The position numbers and the translations under genes are program-made. A stretch of DNA of 64,000 nucleotides from Gyromitra esculenta (taxonomy: Eukaryota > Ascomycota > Pezizomycetes > Pezizales > Discinaceae). The notes beneath the pieces are model-generated. The model searched no databases and was not told the origin of the DNA. It saw only the letters and a list, made by a program, of their open reading frames with translations. Of the stretch, positions 14,518-25,434 are shown in pieces. The stretch lies in contig JBCAML010000005.1 in NCBI GenBank assembly GCA_038503075.1, positions 744,001 to 808,000 of the forward strand, in the 5' to 3' direction. How positions within the stretch are numbered: the first letter of the stretch is position 1; the number at the start of each line of letters is the position of its first letter.

Positions 14518-14586
14518 ACAAGAACTCAATCAAGTCTGCGTCCTAAACCTTGAGCGGCGATACCTTAACCACTAGAGGATTCTTGA
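14518..14586 (-). pseudogene. tRNA-like relic (Glu-like), beside tRNA-His
   Basis: Four bases upstream of the tRNA-His (minus-strand sense) lies a 69-base stretch with an acceptor-like pairing (6 of 7 between the ends) and a D-arm-like CCT-CTAGTGGTTA-AGG, close to eukaryotic tRNA-Glu. The middle reads GCCGCTCA. The T-arm is degenerate and has no TTCGA loop. Most likely a decayed tRNA; a divergent functional tRNA cannot be excluded. Confidence 0.4.
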
Positions 14587-14803
14587 AATAGCACTCGATA
14601 TATATAGCTTGTCTGAGGGCCTCACGATACCTCATTCACTTCAAAGACCTCCTCAAACTCGCATGAGAACTTACGAAATAGCACTAGATGCTCGTCTAGC
14701 ATAGCCGATCAGCGATGCCCCATCATGAAGCGTTTTTCAGAGTGCATGACACAGAAGAAGCTTGCTATAAGAATACGCTCGGGACCGAACTTTAGTACTC
14801 TTA

Positions 14804-14993
14804 TACCGTAATATCTCGGCAATAACGAATGGGACTATGAGATGAAAATAATTCTCGGATTGGTTGAATGCATGAAACCCACATCAGTACTTGACTACTT
14901 ATTGGCCATAATTGAACCGCAAAGCACATTCAGCCAATCCGAGAATTTTATTTATCCCATAATCCTATTCGTTATTGCTGAGATATTATGGTA
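14804..14993. mobile_element. Foldback (MITE-like) element, TACCGTAATATCTCGGC termini
   Basis: A 190-bp element with inverted arms of about 70 bp. The left arm (14804 onward, TACCGTAATATCTCGGC) is matched by the reverse complement of 14925-14993, with scattered mismatches and small indels. It is bounded by TA at both ends. The outer sequence shares TACCGTARTATYTCG with the element at 5110, suggesting recognition by the same or a related transposase. It is non-autonomous. Confidence 0.75.
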
Positions 14994-16502
14994 GAGTGAA
15001 TATTCTTATAAATATCGGGGATTTGTTAGAATAATCTAGTTAAGACTGAAAATATATATTCCTATATATAGAGTAGTTATTCTCACTTACAATATTCTTA
15101 TAGCGAGTTTCTTCTGTAACAATCTTGCCCATGACATGATTGTATAATTTACATTTATCGAGCTTCAGAAAAAAAGAACGGACATAGTACAGTGGTTTGA
15201 TAAATACGTCTTCTCAGTACCTTGAAACTAACAAGGGGTCGTCACTAAGTTAAGTGTCACTCGACTCCTTGCCAGCCAGTCTTCCCAGTCTCCCGATGCC
15301 TCTAATGGCCCGTGATGAAAGAGGTCTTGGATGACACGTTTGTTATGCGTGTTGTGAATATTCAACAACAAATCAAAAGACCAAGGTAACAACCTTGTTA
15401 AATAGGGACATGCGATATAAAGGAAGCAAGCATCCCCTCCGTAAGCTACATCCGTCAAAGCAAAAGAGAGATCCAGCACAGTACCCCATTAGTATCGTGA
15501 TCTTATCTAGGTGATAGTAGCTAAAATATATATGTATTATTGTAGGCCGGGCAGTAATTACGTACACTCCGTCTCCTCTACTCAATTTTTTCTGAAAAAC
15601 ACCTTCCTATTTGGGATAACTAACAATCTCACTTACCTCAAAATACCCCAAAACTCTCTAAAATTCAGCTTGACCCTCTCAAGTACCCTTGGATGAATAC
15701 TGTTATACCTATACCTTTTAAAGGAGTTCCTAGCCCTGCAGTTAGCCTATCTTTGGAGTTAGCCTACCTTAAGTTCATCATCCCTCCCTCTTCCTAGATT
15801 TGCTGGGGTAGCACAGTGATGACCACTTGACAAAGGGGCCACAACACCACAACCCATACGGCGCTACCAAAGCCAAATCTAAATTATCGAACTACAAAAT
15901 GTGAACTACACATAATTGAGGCGTGAGGGCAGTAAGCAAAAAGTGTTAGAGATTCGGCTAGGTGTAGAGTAGGATGGAGCTGGGAGCTAGTAGCTTGAGG
16001 TGCTGCTGTTAACGGCTCATAAATCCAGAAGTGTGTTTCTGATATACACTGTTCCCAGAAGAACTTAGGTTGTCGATTTAGTCTTCAATATAGAACAAAC
16101 TAGTGCTCGAATGTAGTTCCTGAATATCAGTGGCTATGTATACGCATATCTCACGTGTAAATTTGCGATTTCCGATAAGCGAAATCGCGATTAGCTTCTC
16201 GCACGCGGCAGTTGTAGTCGAGAGAACGACAGTCGTTTTCCTCATACCCCGACCAAGATGCGAACTATAAAAACCGATATCATATAATGTTGGAAATGCA
16301 CCCCGATACATACTTTTAATTAAGTTTTGTGTTTGCGGGTGTACGGGATTTTCTGAGTGTGGCTTTAGCTTCCTCAGACTAGTTAGGGCCGGCCTACATA
16401 TATGTGTATATCTATTTAACATCACATACGCAAGAAGCTTTTTACTTTCTCTGATTCCCTTTTTTTACTTTTTTGTAGAGCCTTAAACTTGCCCATTATT
16501 TC

Positions 16503-16545
16503 AAACACGATATATCACTCGAATATCGAGTGATGGATTGTGTTT
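16503..16545. repeat. Short perfect-loop hairpin with TCACTCGA core
   Basis: Arms of about 20 bp with few mismatches flank a 3-base loop. The core TCACTCGA..TCGAGTGA also appears as a shorter palindrome near 28697-28718. It may be a minimal foldback remnant. Confidence 0.5.
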
Positions 16546-17869
16546 TAAAATAGGAAGTTGGTAGTATGCTGGTGAAAACTTCCTAAGAGACGAAGATTTA
16601 CCTACCTATGGAGCGCTGAGAGATTTGAGCTTAACTTTACGAGTTTCAAGCCTTTTAGAAGGGGGTTATCCCCGCCCCATTCTTTGAGGTGGACAAGGGA
16701 GAGGAAAGGAGGAAATTGTCATTTTTACTTTACTATAGTTTGGCTAAATCTTAATTCATTCTACGTTAATGCGGTACCCACAAATCTATTTGTGGGTGGG
16801 TCTATTCCCGCTTGTGGTAGAAGGTGTCATACTTATACATAGGAGCACTTGTAGCTTACCTCCTTCAGGTTATTTAGCTGTTTTTCGTCAACGACTAAGA
16901 GGGTTTACCAGCCACTCACTCCATCCTGTCATCTCAGGATCCTGCTCCTGTATGGGGATGTCGGGCGCAGGCAGAAGTATGAACGTGCCATATTAGCGAA
17001 GTATGGGGTAAACCGACGTACTGGGCGCAGATAGACGTGCAAACGTACCGTAGCAGCAACGTAACTGGGCATATCGATGCGTGTAAACGCACTACATAGA
17101 TTTGGGAGGTGCGTTCAGATGCTTGCCCATGCATGCATCTGGGCGCACCCTGGTTTCTGTTAAAGCCAAAAACAGGGCATAGCAACGCTACATCGAAACT
17201 GACACTTTGCATTCCGGCTGTTCTTGCGCTCCTTGGGGTTGACGAAACATCACCCAGGCCGAACGCATCAAGTGACTTTTCATGATTGTTTACGCGAGGC
17301 AGCTATTACGGTGACGCCTGTCAACTCAAACAGATTAACCACAGCCGCCTTATGAGTTTCAGGTTCTGGGGGGGGACCGTGAAAACTCGAAAAATTGGGT
17401 AGCACGCTTTCCCGAATCCAACTTAGATTGGTTTAGGAACGACCTGAAATCGACTAAGATGCGTCACTTGATATCCAAAAAACCATTTTAAGGGTTAGCG
17501 GCAAGGTTAATACCTCGGCACAACGCTACCTAATTTCTCGAGTTTCTACGGATACTCTACTCACCGACAGTGTTGAAGGGTACCCTGTCGGCAGCCACTA
17601 AAACTCCTACCATCAGATAGTTCACAGTTTGTCACTCTGCTCTCTCCTTTAAAAAAAAACCTCTCGAAAGGTCAACAACAATAAATACGACCAAATTAAA
17701 CCATTTAACTCATTACTCTACAAAAATAAGCACGGACTAGTCAAGTATTATACAAAAAGTTGTATAAAACGACTTCATCTCGCTCCAAACGGTCAAAACA
17801 GAGAGTAGGGGGTAAACCACTAATAGTCCTGACCGCAAGCCTCTCCACCAAATAAGACATCCTGGATAT

Positions 17870-18690
17870 TTAGAGAACCCTTTGGGGCACGCTCACCCTC
17901 CTCCCCAGCGCAGCAGTCGTCCTGCTTCCCAGCGCAACAGTTGTCGCACCATTTGAAAATTTCATCTTCGGATGCATCCCTCTCCCGCTGTTGGGCGATC
18001 TCTCGAAGCTCTTTGGGCGCGCCGGGAAAATTCTAGAAAGTACTCGGATTGATGTTATCGATGCCCGATCGCGAGAGAGCTCTATCGATATCTTCCTCGG
18101 TCGAAGACTTGCCGCACTCATCTAGGGGCTCCTCGGGGAAGTCGCTGTGAGCGGTACTGAAGCTATAGTTGCCGTCGAGACCAGCAAATACCTTTTCGTA
18201 ATTTTGAGGGATGAACCTGTTCGCAATAATGGGGGAGGTGGGTACCAAGCTCCTGAATTTTTCTGGGGGTCTCGACATCGAGAAACTCACAGAGTTTGTT
18301 CATTGCATCGATGCCTCCATTTAGAAGCACCGGGCCATTTGGGCGGCAACGCCATTTAATTCGTTAGCAAGAAGCTGGGAGGAAGGGAGAGGAGATAGTT
18401 GCTTACTTGCTGCGTTTCCGGAAATTCGTGTCGAACCAAAGCCATAGCGAAGCCACGAACAACGATTGTTCAGCCAGCCGCCAAAGAAAAGAGAAGGAAC
18501 TGCTGGTTCAGGCGAAGCGCTAGGAGTCCAGTTGGTAATCGGGACAGGCAGATGGCTTAAACGTTCTACATCCGCCGCGTGTTGTACCATTTACTTATCA
18601 GCATCCCACGCACCAGCGAAGCCATGGGAGTTGTACCATGCGACATGATAGGGAAGAAGGCGATGGAAATCGTCTGATTTTGTTTGTTAT
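17870..18690 (-). pseudogene. Possible broken or multi-exon gene of unknown identity
   Basis: Adjacent open segments on the minus strand look protein-like but do not join into one clean model. Near 18590-18645 a frame reads HVAWYNSHGFAGAWDADK and then stops. The same frame resumes directly with a Pro/Trp-containing stretch (18321-18590) that contains a GTAAGC donor-like site near 18387. A further open segment, 85 residues long, lies at 18033-18290 in another frame. I recognise no family. Either these are exons of one small gene with an in-frame stop at about 18592, or a decayed relic. Confidence is low. Confidence 0.25.
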
Positions 18691-20014
18691 GGGTTACGAC
18701 TATGACAAGAACGTAGTGTAGAGTTGCTTTCAGACGTTTAAGATTTCTAGTGGAAGCGGAGGAAGTGGAGATGCTGATATATACATGTGAAATATTTGTG
18801 GAGGATAGGATTGTGGGTTTGTATTTGAAGTCGATGGTACCGATCGGATAGTGTAAGAGAGTGACTTATCCATAGAGAGGGGCCACAACGCTCTGAGCGT
18901 AACTGATAACATTCCAGCGTTCAAAGGACATTCCGGAGAATCGTGTCTGGAGGTAATATCGTTTGTCGCTGTAGAGGTGGTAGTCTTGGCGCTGTTTCTG
19001 ATCTTCTTTGAAAATAGTTAGTTAGATTAAATATGGTGCGAGTCGTCTTAGATGTGGACCAATAAAATTGGCATGTGGAACGCCTTTGTCTTACCAAGTA
19101 TGCCAAGTTTTAATCCATGTATGCCAAACCCTAGGCTGCTTTTCTTTAGAACTCTTCAACCTGAATATGTTTACCACCAGTATTCCTCAAGATATATCCC
19201 CGCAAATTTACAATTCCTATCATTGTAAGTACTTAATTTAACCACTAAATGTAAAATATAATAATAATATCCCTTGCGTATATTTGATCATGCTCAGGGT
19301 AGCTGTCAGAACGTTCCACTTTCCCATTTTCACAGCCAAAAATAGGATTTTATTCCACAGCAACCACTGGCTCCAGCACCTTGTAAAAACTTGAAGTTTC
19401 TTATTTATATAACACTAGTATTCTGAAGTTTTTTTGAGTGGATTGGCTGGCTGTGGGTGTTGGAATAACGGCCTAAAATCGAGGTACACACTTAAGCAGA
19501 CGTGCACCATACTACATTTATTTAATAAGATAAATGTTTACAATCGCAGCGAAACCTGAAGGAGGAAGATCTCTCTGTTTGGTTTCTCTAAGTGATTCCA
19601 TCGCTGACTCCGCGGTTCTTTCAGATGAGGTTACAGTTAACTTAGAGATTGCGTAGGTGGATGGCTCAAGCTGGTGAAATTTGATGGCGTCAGTGCAATC
19701 TCACGGTTGGTTTCGCCGTTCTATGGCCTTACCCACTTCTCTGGACTCTACAGTCACTCCAGGGGCCACAACTACATTTCGGTTCTCGACCAGAATCTAG
19801 TCACGTGACGCATTATAAATCTGGCGACATGAGTACAGCCATAGGAATTTCTTAGCCTCGCTCGCCAGGCCGTAGGGGGTTTTGGTGATGGTTTTTGGTG
19901 CGCGCCACAGCCAGCCACAGCAGCCACATATCTCGATCTCAACGTTCCTACGGCTGAAATTTCCCAATGTGGTATAGCGTTGTTGCGATCGCGCGGCGCT
20001 TTTGAACAGCCTAG
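18691..20014. other. Gene-free tract
   Basis: Mixed, AT-leaning sequence with no recognisable gene. Short open frames on both strands have no motifs. It ends at the foldback element that begins at 20015. Confidence 0.5.
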
Positions 20015-20189
20015 GTACAGTCGCTCCTGGGGGAACGACGAAACTGGAGGAACGACGAATAGGGACTTGTAAAGGTAGAGAACAACAGGCACCAGGGTAG
20101 GTATTGGGCTTGGCTAGAAGTTTCTACTATGGTAAACACCCCTGTTCGTCGTTCTCCCAGTTTCGTCGTTCCCCCAGGAGCGACTGTAC
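20015..20189. mobile_element. Foldback (MITE-like) element, TACAGTCGCTCC termini
   Basis: A 175-bp element. The left arm GTACAGTCGCTCCTGGGGG is reproduced in inverted form at the right end (20140-20189), with about 45 bp of near-identity per arm. The arms contain a repeated GAACGACGAA motif. TA flanks CAGTCGCTCC at both ends, typical of Tc1/mariner or pogo-type insertion. It lies about 415 bp upstream of the kinase-ankyrin gene. Confidence 0.8.
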
Positions 20190-20271
20190 GAGGCCAGGAA
20201 TTTCTAGTTCCGAGCCCCGTTCCTCGTTACCCTAAATCCAAGATACAGCTTTACAGGTTCCTTCTCGTCAA

Positions 20272-20308
20272 AGCCCTAGTTTCGTCGCGACCTAGGAGCG
20301 ATTGTAAT
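20272..20308. repeat. Solo terminus related to the 20015 element
   Basis: The stretch CTAGTTTCGTCGCGACC followed by TAGGAGCGATTGTA matches the right terminus of the element ending at 20189 with several substitutions. No matching left arm is seen nearby. It is probably a decayed or truncated second copy. Confidence 0.5.
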
Positions 20309-20603
20309 TGAGAAGTGCCCTATTCTACTAGTGCTCGCATGTACCTAGGTAACTAGAGTATAAGACCCCGTCCAGAGAACGTTAATTGGAAAGTTTCGGC
20401 CAGTCAACATTTGCCCGGTGCCTCGCGATCGGGTTGGATGCGGATCGAGGGCTCGTATACCAATCAGATATATCGGCAGGAAAGTGGGGTAGAGGCTTGT
20501 CCACCGCCCCGACTCTGCATCCTAAGCTCTAACGCTTTTCAACTGCAACTCTACCAACGACTCAATCAACCATTCGACTCGGGAACAACACGAAAGGCAA
20601 CTC

Positions 20604-23424
20604 ATGGCGACTGATATTCCAAAACTCGATTACTATAAACTGGAGACGGAGTTCTACAGCGATTATGTGGTGCATACAACTTATGAGTGGAGATTTTCTA
20701 CAAAGGAACTGAAGGATCAATCGAAATGGGAAAATCAAAAAAAAAATTGGCGCTGGTGCGTTTGGGAGTGTATGGCTAGAGAAGGAGAAGCAGAATGGAC
20801 AACTTAGGGCCGTAAAGAGGTTGGATCGGAATAGATTGCCGGAGACGGCTTTCTCGCGGGAGCTACTAGCTTTGATTAGATTGAAAGACGCAAGTATCCC
20901 TGGATTACATCTGGAAGATTTATATATAGCTGTGGTTATTTGGTCATGCAACGATTGGTATCCAATCGCCAATCTATAAATCACTGAAGCGGAAATCGAT
21001 AGCTCACTATTTTCGTTCCTTTCGGTCTCGATAGACTCGTCGTATGACCAAGAGACCGCATGTGTACTGTTACTTCTAGAAATAGGCTAACAAATGATTC
21101 TATAGCATGAACATCTATTTGTAAACTTCTTGGGCTGGTATGAGGACCGGAGCATGACATATCTCGCGATGGAATACGTCGAATACGGAGACTTGAGCCA
21201 GTATATCAAAGGCGGCCAAGGAAGAGCGAAGGCTCAAGAGATTACCAGGCAGATATTGGAAGGGCTAGAAGTTCTACATGGGAAGGGGATCTGCCATCGA
21301 GATCTAAAACCGCATGTTAGTAGACGTTTCAACTAATTTTGATTTCTGTCCGACAGTTTCTTATTTTGGGGCGGTTTTTTTTGCCCCTCCATGCGCTAGG
21401 GCGATTCTTGGACGCCCCTTCCTCCTTACCTGTTGTGAAATATGAATACTAAATTAATGCTCGCGTATGCACTATATTTGTTGAATGCCCTAATCGCTTC
21501 ACCGGACCTAATTTGGGTTAAAATTGCAGACTTTGGAGCTTCTAAGCGAACAAAGGGCACGATTTTACGGACCTACATCGGGACCGTAGGCTACACTGCC
21601 CTAGAACTATAAGGAGCACTCCCTTCGAAGCACAGAGAGCGTGAGGAGCTTACCCATGCTTTAGACGTATGGTCATTAGGTAGTCTAGTGCATGAGCTTT
21701 TGACATCTAAAACGCCATTCCTCAAAGATGAATCCTGCAGGATCTTGGATACCGAGAGTTCCATGGAATGGGAACCAGAAATCGACATGAAAGTCTTTTT
21801 TGCGTATTGTGATGGCAAGATCAACTTCCCAACCGAAGTCTTGCAACAGTCAGCAGTAAGCGAAGAAGCGATAAGCTTTGTCAAAAGCTTATTAACTGTG
21901 ATTCCGGCTGCCCGACCAACAGCAACCGAAGCTCTGCAGATACCTTGGTTGGCAAGGGATAGGTACAGAGATGAGTGGTACGAGGGTCTGGAACGCGAAT
22001 TTTCGGCCCTGGAGCCTGGCGTGATGTCAGGTCTTCGTGATAAAGAGAAGGGGATATTGATAAGAAAAAGATATAGGGAAGATATCATGCAATTCCTCCC
22101 TCTCTCGGCACGGAACAAGTTTCCAGCTCTCCTACAGCAAGCTGTAACGAGAGGGCTTAATATTGCATCATTGATGCTGATTAAGTCCCAATCCAGCAAA
22201 TCGATCAATCACTCCATCTGGGCACAGCTATTACACCAAGTGACTGAGAATAGGCTAGTTGATACCATGAAGCTGCTCCTTGCCAATAAGGTGGATATCA
22301 ATGCCCTATTCGATAACCGAACGGTGCTGCAAGTAATGTCTGAACGCGGAGATATTGACATGGTTAAGACGCTTTTGGAGAATAAAGCTAATATCAATCT
22401 CGGAGTACCGACACCACTACAATGCGCGGTTGGCGCCAAGAACATGGGTACGGCGTTGCTGCTCTTGGACTCTGGAGCCAAAATCGATACCGCAGCAGCT
22501 GTTCTAAGATTTCGAAGGGCATTGAAACTAGCGATTAAAGAGGGCAATATCACCATGGTGAAGTTACTCTTGGATAACCAAGTTGATAACGCCAGAAGAT
22601 GGGATTGTCGGAGAATATTGCAAGCCATGCTTGAAAGTGGGAATTTTAACGTGGCAAGAATTGTTTTAGAAGGCGAACTCACCGGCGATACCGAAACGGT
22701 TACAGAGGATGGGTGGACAACATTGCAAACGGCAGCTGCAGAAGGAGACATTAATATTGTGCTGCTGGTGTTGGGTTATGGGGCGGAAATTAACGCTAGA
22801 GGAGCTGCTCACAGAGGTCGGACAGCGTTGCAAGCCGCGGTTGGGAGTGGGTTTATGGATGTGGCAAGGCTCCTCTTGACCAAGGGGGCAGATATCAACG
22901 CCTCAGGATGCGAGTACATGGGCCGAACGGCCTTGCAAGCGGCAGCGGAGGGTGAGCATATCGACATGGCAAAGCTGCTCTTGGACCGCAAGGCGAACGT
23001 CAACGCCATGGGATCCGGGAACGGCGGCCGGACGGCCTTGCAAGCGGCGGCGGCGGGTGGGCATATCGACATGGCAAAGCTGCTCTTGGACCGCAAGGCG
23101 GACGTCAACGCCGAGGGATCCTGGACCGGCGGCCGGACGGCCTTGCAAGCGGCAGCGGAGGGTGGGCATGTCGACATGGCAAAGCTGCTCTTGGACCACA
23201 CGGCGGACGTCAACGCCATAGGATCCAAGTACAATGGCCGAGCGGCCTTGCAAGCGGCAGCGGAGGGTGGACATATCGACATGGTAAAGCTGTTCTTAGA
23301 CCACAAGGCGGATGTCAACGCTAAGGAACCCTGGAGCAGAGGCCGAACGGCCTTGCAAGCGGCAGCGGAGGGTGAGAATTTTAACATAGTGCGACTGCTT
23401 ACTGAAGCAGGCGCTTATCAATGA
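20604..23424 (+). pseudogene. Protein kinase-ankyrin repeat gene with disabling lesions
   Basis: Encodes, in pieces, a Ser/Thr kinase fused to about ten ankyrin repeats, an architecture known in filamentous fungi. The start ATG is at 20604. The Gly-rich loop GAGAFGSV and Lys of AVKRL lie in 20745-20830. The second exon (21106-21315) has the EYVEYGDL hinge region and HRDLKP. The third (from about 21484) has IADFG, then the ankyrin array to 23424. Lesions seen: a run of ten As at 20737-20746 shifts the frame between the N-terminus and Gly loop (nine As would restore it); an in-frame TAA lies at 21610-21612 just after GYTALEL in the activation segment; and no AG precedes the third exon. The first intron fits only with a GC donor (GCAAGT at 20890). 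Sequencing error could explain one lesion, hardly all. It is probably a pseudogene, or two separate truncated products. Confidence 0.75.
22816..23395 (+). repeat. 105-bp tandem ankyrin-coding repeats
   Basis: Units begin at 22816, 22921, 23026, 23131, 23236 and 23341 (the last partial), each 105 bp and coding for 35 residues of the form GRTALQAAAEGGHIDMAKLL plus LDxKADVNA. The four units from 22921 are nearly identical at DNA level, including synonymous positions, and GGATCC recurs at corresponding sites in three of them. The first unit and the upstream repeats are diverged. This pattern indicates recent tandem duplication or unequal crossing over. Confidence 0.9.
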
Positions 23425-23970
23425 TGGCGAGTGGCAAATTTATATCGATGCACACTATTTTGTCCAGTATCCCATATTGATCTTAGTGCAAATAATATCT
23501 TGTAAGAATCGGGATGTCACACTTGAATTTGTAAAACAGTTTATGTCTGTATACCATACACCACTTCGCTTGGTCCTTAAGATCGTCCTTCATAGCAATT
23601 TTATAGCTTTATGACGTTTTCTTATATACTGATTTCCTACCCTGTTTTCGGATTCTCACTGTTCTCACCACATTTCATTTCAGTAATAGGCTAGATGGAG
23701 AGCACCCTCAGGTGGGAGCAAAACTGGTGTGGGGCGGGTTGCGGTACGGGGCAGTTATTTTATTTTCTTGCCTTTATCAGTATTTAGGATTCTCTATCTA
23801 AACATTCAGTCCCTATTGGCTATTACTTTCTCTCTTGATGCGTTCTATACTTCTCTCCCGACTTGTGGGTTTCCATGCTCGCAAAGTCCTCTGGCCTGGC
23901 GCCCTACAACCTGTTGGCACATGCAGTAAGCCAGATATGTAGCCATAGGTCGGGCTGGGGAATAGTAAAT

Positions 23971-24381
23971 TGAAAATAATGAAAATAGTGAAAATAATGA
24001 AAATAGTGAAAATAATGAAAATAGTGAAAATAATGAAAATAGTGAAAATAATGAAAATAGTGAAAATAATGAAAATAGTGAAAATAATGAAAATAGTGAA
24101 AATAATGAAAATAGTGAAAATAATGAAAATAGTGAAAATAATGAAAATAGTGAAAATAATGAAAATAGTGAAAATAATGAAAATAGTGAAAATAATGAAA
24201 ATAGTGAAAATAATGAAAATAGTGAAAATAATGAAAATAGTGAAAATAATGAAAATAGTGAAAATAATGAAAATAGTGAAAATAATGAAAATAGTGAAAA
24301 TAATGAAAATAGTGAAAATAATGAAAATAGTGAAAATAGTGAAAGTAGTGAAAATAGTGAAAATAGTGAAAATAGTGAAAC
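23971..24381. repeat. 18-bp minisatellite (GAAAATAATGAAAATAGT)n
   Basis: About 411 bp of a 9-bp unit GAAAATA(A/G)T. The array alternates AAT and AGT strictly, so the real period is 18 bp (roughly 20 copies). The last 60 bp or so change to the 9-bp AGT form only, with one GAAAGTAGT variant. Since 9 and 18 are divisible by 3, the array is open in three frames (periodic Met-Lys-Ile/Val-Lys-Ile, Phe-Ser-Leu and His-Tyr-Phe peptides). These have no flanking gene structure and are not genes. Confidence 0.95.
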
Positions 24382-25434
24382 GCTAGATAACATCTGACAA
24401 CTCCATATTGTAACCTCAATCAGCTCCCAGCCGCGCTCAATCGAGAGGAAGTGTGCCAAGGCTTTACGAACGGGACTATACTACAAGCATAGGGGTAAGT
24501 CTGGTGACAGGCGGCGGTCAGCTCTCTTCTCGAGGGATTCAAACTCGCTTGAATTCCATAGCTCTGCCATATCGGGCGTCTCAAGGAGTTACAGAATGGG
24601 AAGCAAAATTGACAACTCTGACTCGCATCGCCACCTGTCATTAAACCTACCCTTACGCTCGTAGTACACCGTACCTTGCTCCCTTATGCACCCTAGATAT
24701 CACGCCTCTGTTTCTGGTCTACGCTGCCTACATCAGTTACAATGTTGTGGGCTTGCTGCTGTGGCACTATAAGAAACTCTCCAAAGCACCAGCTTTACTC
24801 TCCCCTAAAAATAATAGCCCCCGTTCACTATCTTCACCTCTATCTCTGCCGTCCATTAGTGGGTGTTCCGGATGTTGGAGATAAAAGGGTCGCTTGTAGA
24901 ACGTTGCTTTTGTCACCCTTTATGGTTAGCGTATAAACTAATAAGCAAGATGGACGATGCTTGCTAGAAATCGTACATATTTCGCTGAACAGAGCAGTTA
25001 TAAAACCTCATTGAGCCCCCAACTCGACGCTTCTGCTCCATCCTCCCTAAGTTTTTTGTTGTAATCTATATAGCTAACATATTAGTGGTGGACAGTTGAC
25101 AGGAAGATAGAGATATTACGACTAAATGAATTAACTACTTTAAAGTACTACTACAGCTTTGCTTCCTACACGCAAAGAGGGAGGGGGAGGGCTTGAGGCC
25201 TTGACACCCTCGTACCCAAAAGCCACTCTACCAGCCCGGCTTTTTGAGCAAGTTAAACTGTGTGTAGCTAAATTTTGGAGGGTGCATTCTAAATTTAAAG
25301 CTGCGAGTAGAGCAGATGGTGAATCAAAAGCATTCGGGCACGGCCTGCCTGCTAACCCTCCAGCCACTAGGGGTGCAAAGGCTTTTGGAACGCGACTGTA
25401 TATAGCTACGGTACGAAAAAAAGCAGTGAAATCT

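Larger units (their letters stand above)
14587..17869. other. Gene-free tract with foldbacks
   Basis: Holds the foldback element at 14804-14993, a small hairpin at 16503-16545 and degenerate 60-75 bp repeats near 16960-17100. No protein gene is supported; the open frames are short and lack motifs. Confidence 0.5.

Noticed and set aside
22209..23387. Antisense frames of 123-192 codons opposite the ankyrin repeats
   Set aside because: They are shadows produced by the codon pattern of the tandem ankyrin units.
23971..24381. CRISPR-like array
   Set aside because: The units are directly abutting and have no unique spacers; this is a simple tandem repeat in a eukaryotic genome.
23845..24459. Long open frames of 138-204 codons on both strands
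   Set aside because: They are the three-frame translation of the 18-bp minisatellite, with no start context or flanking gene structure.
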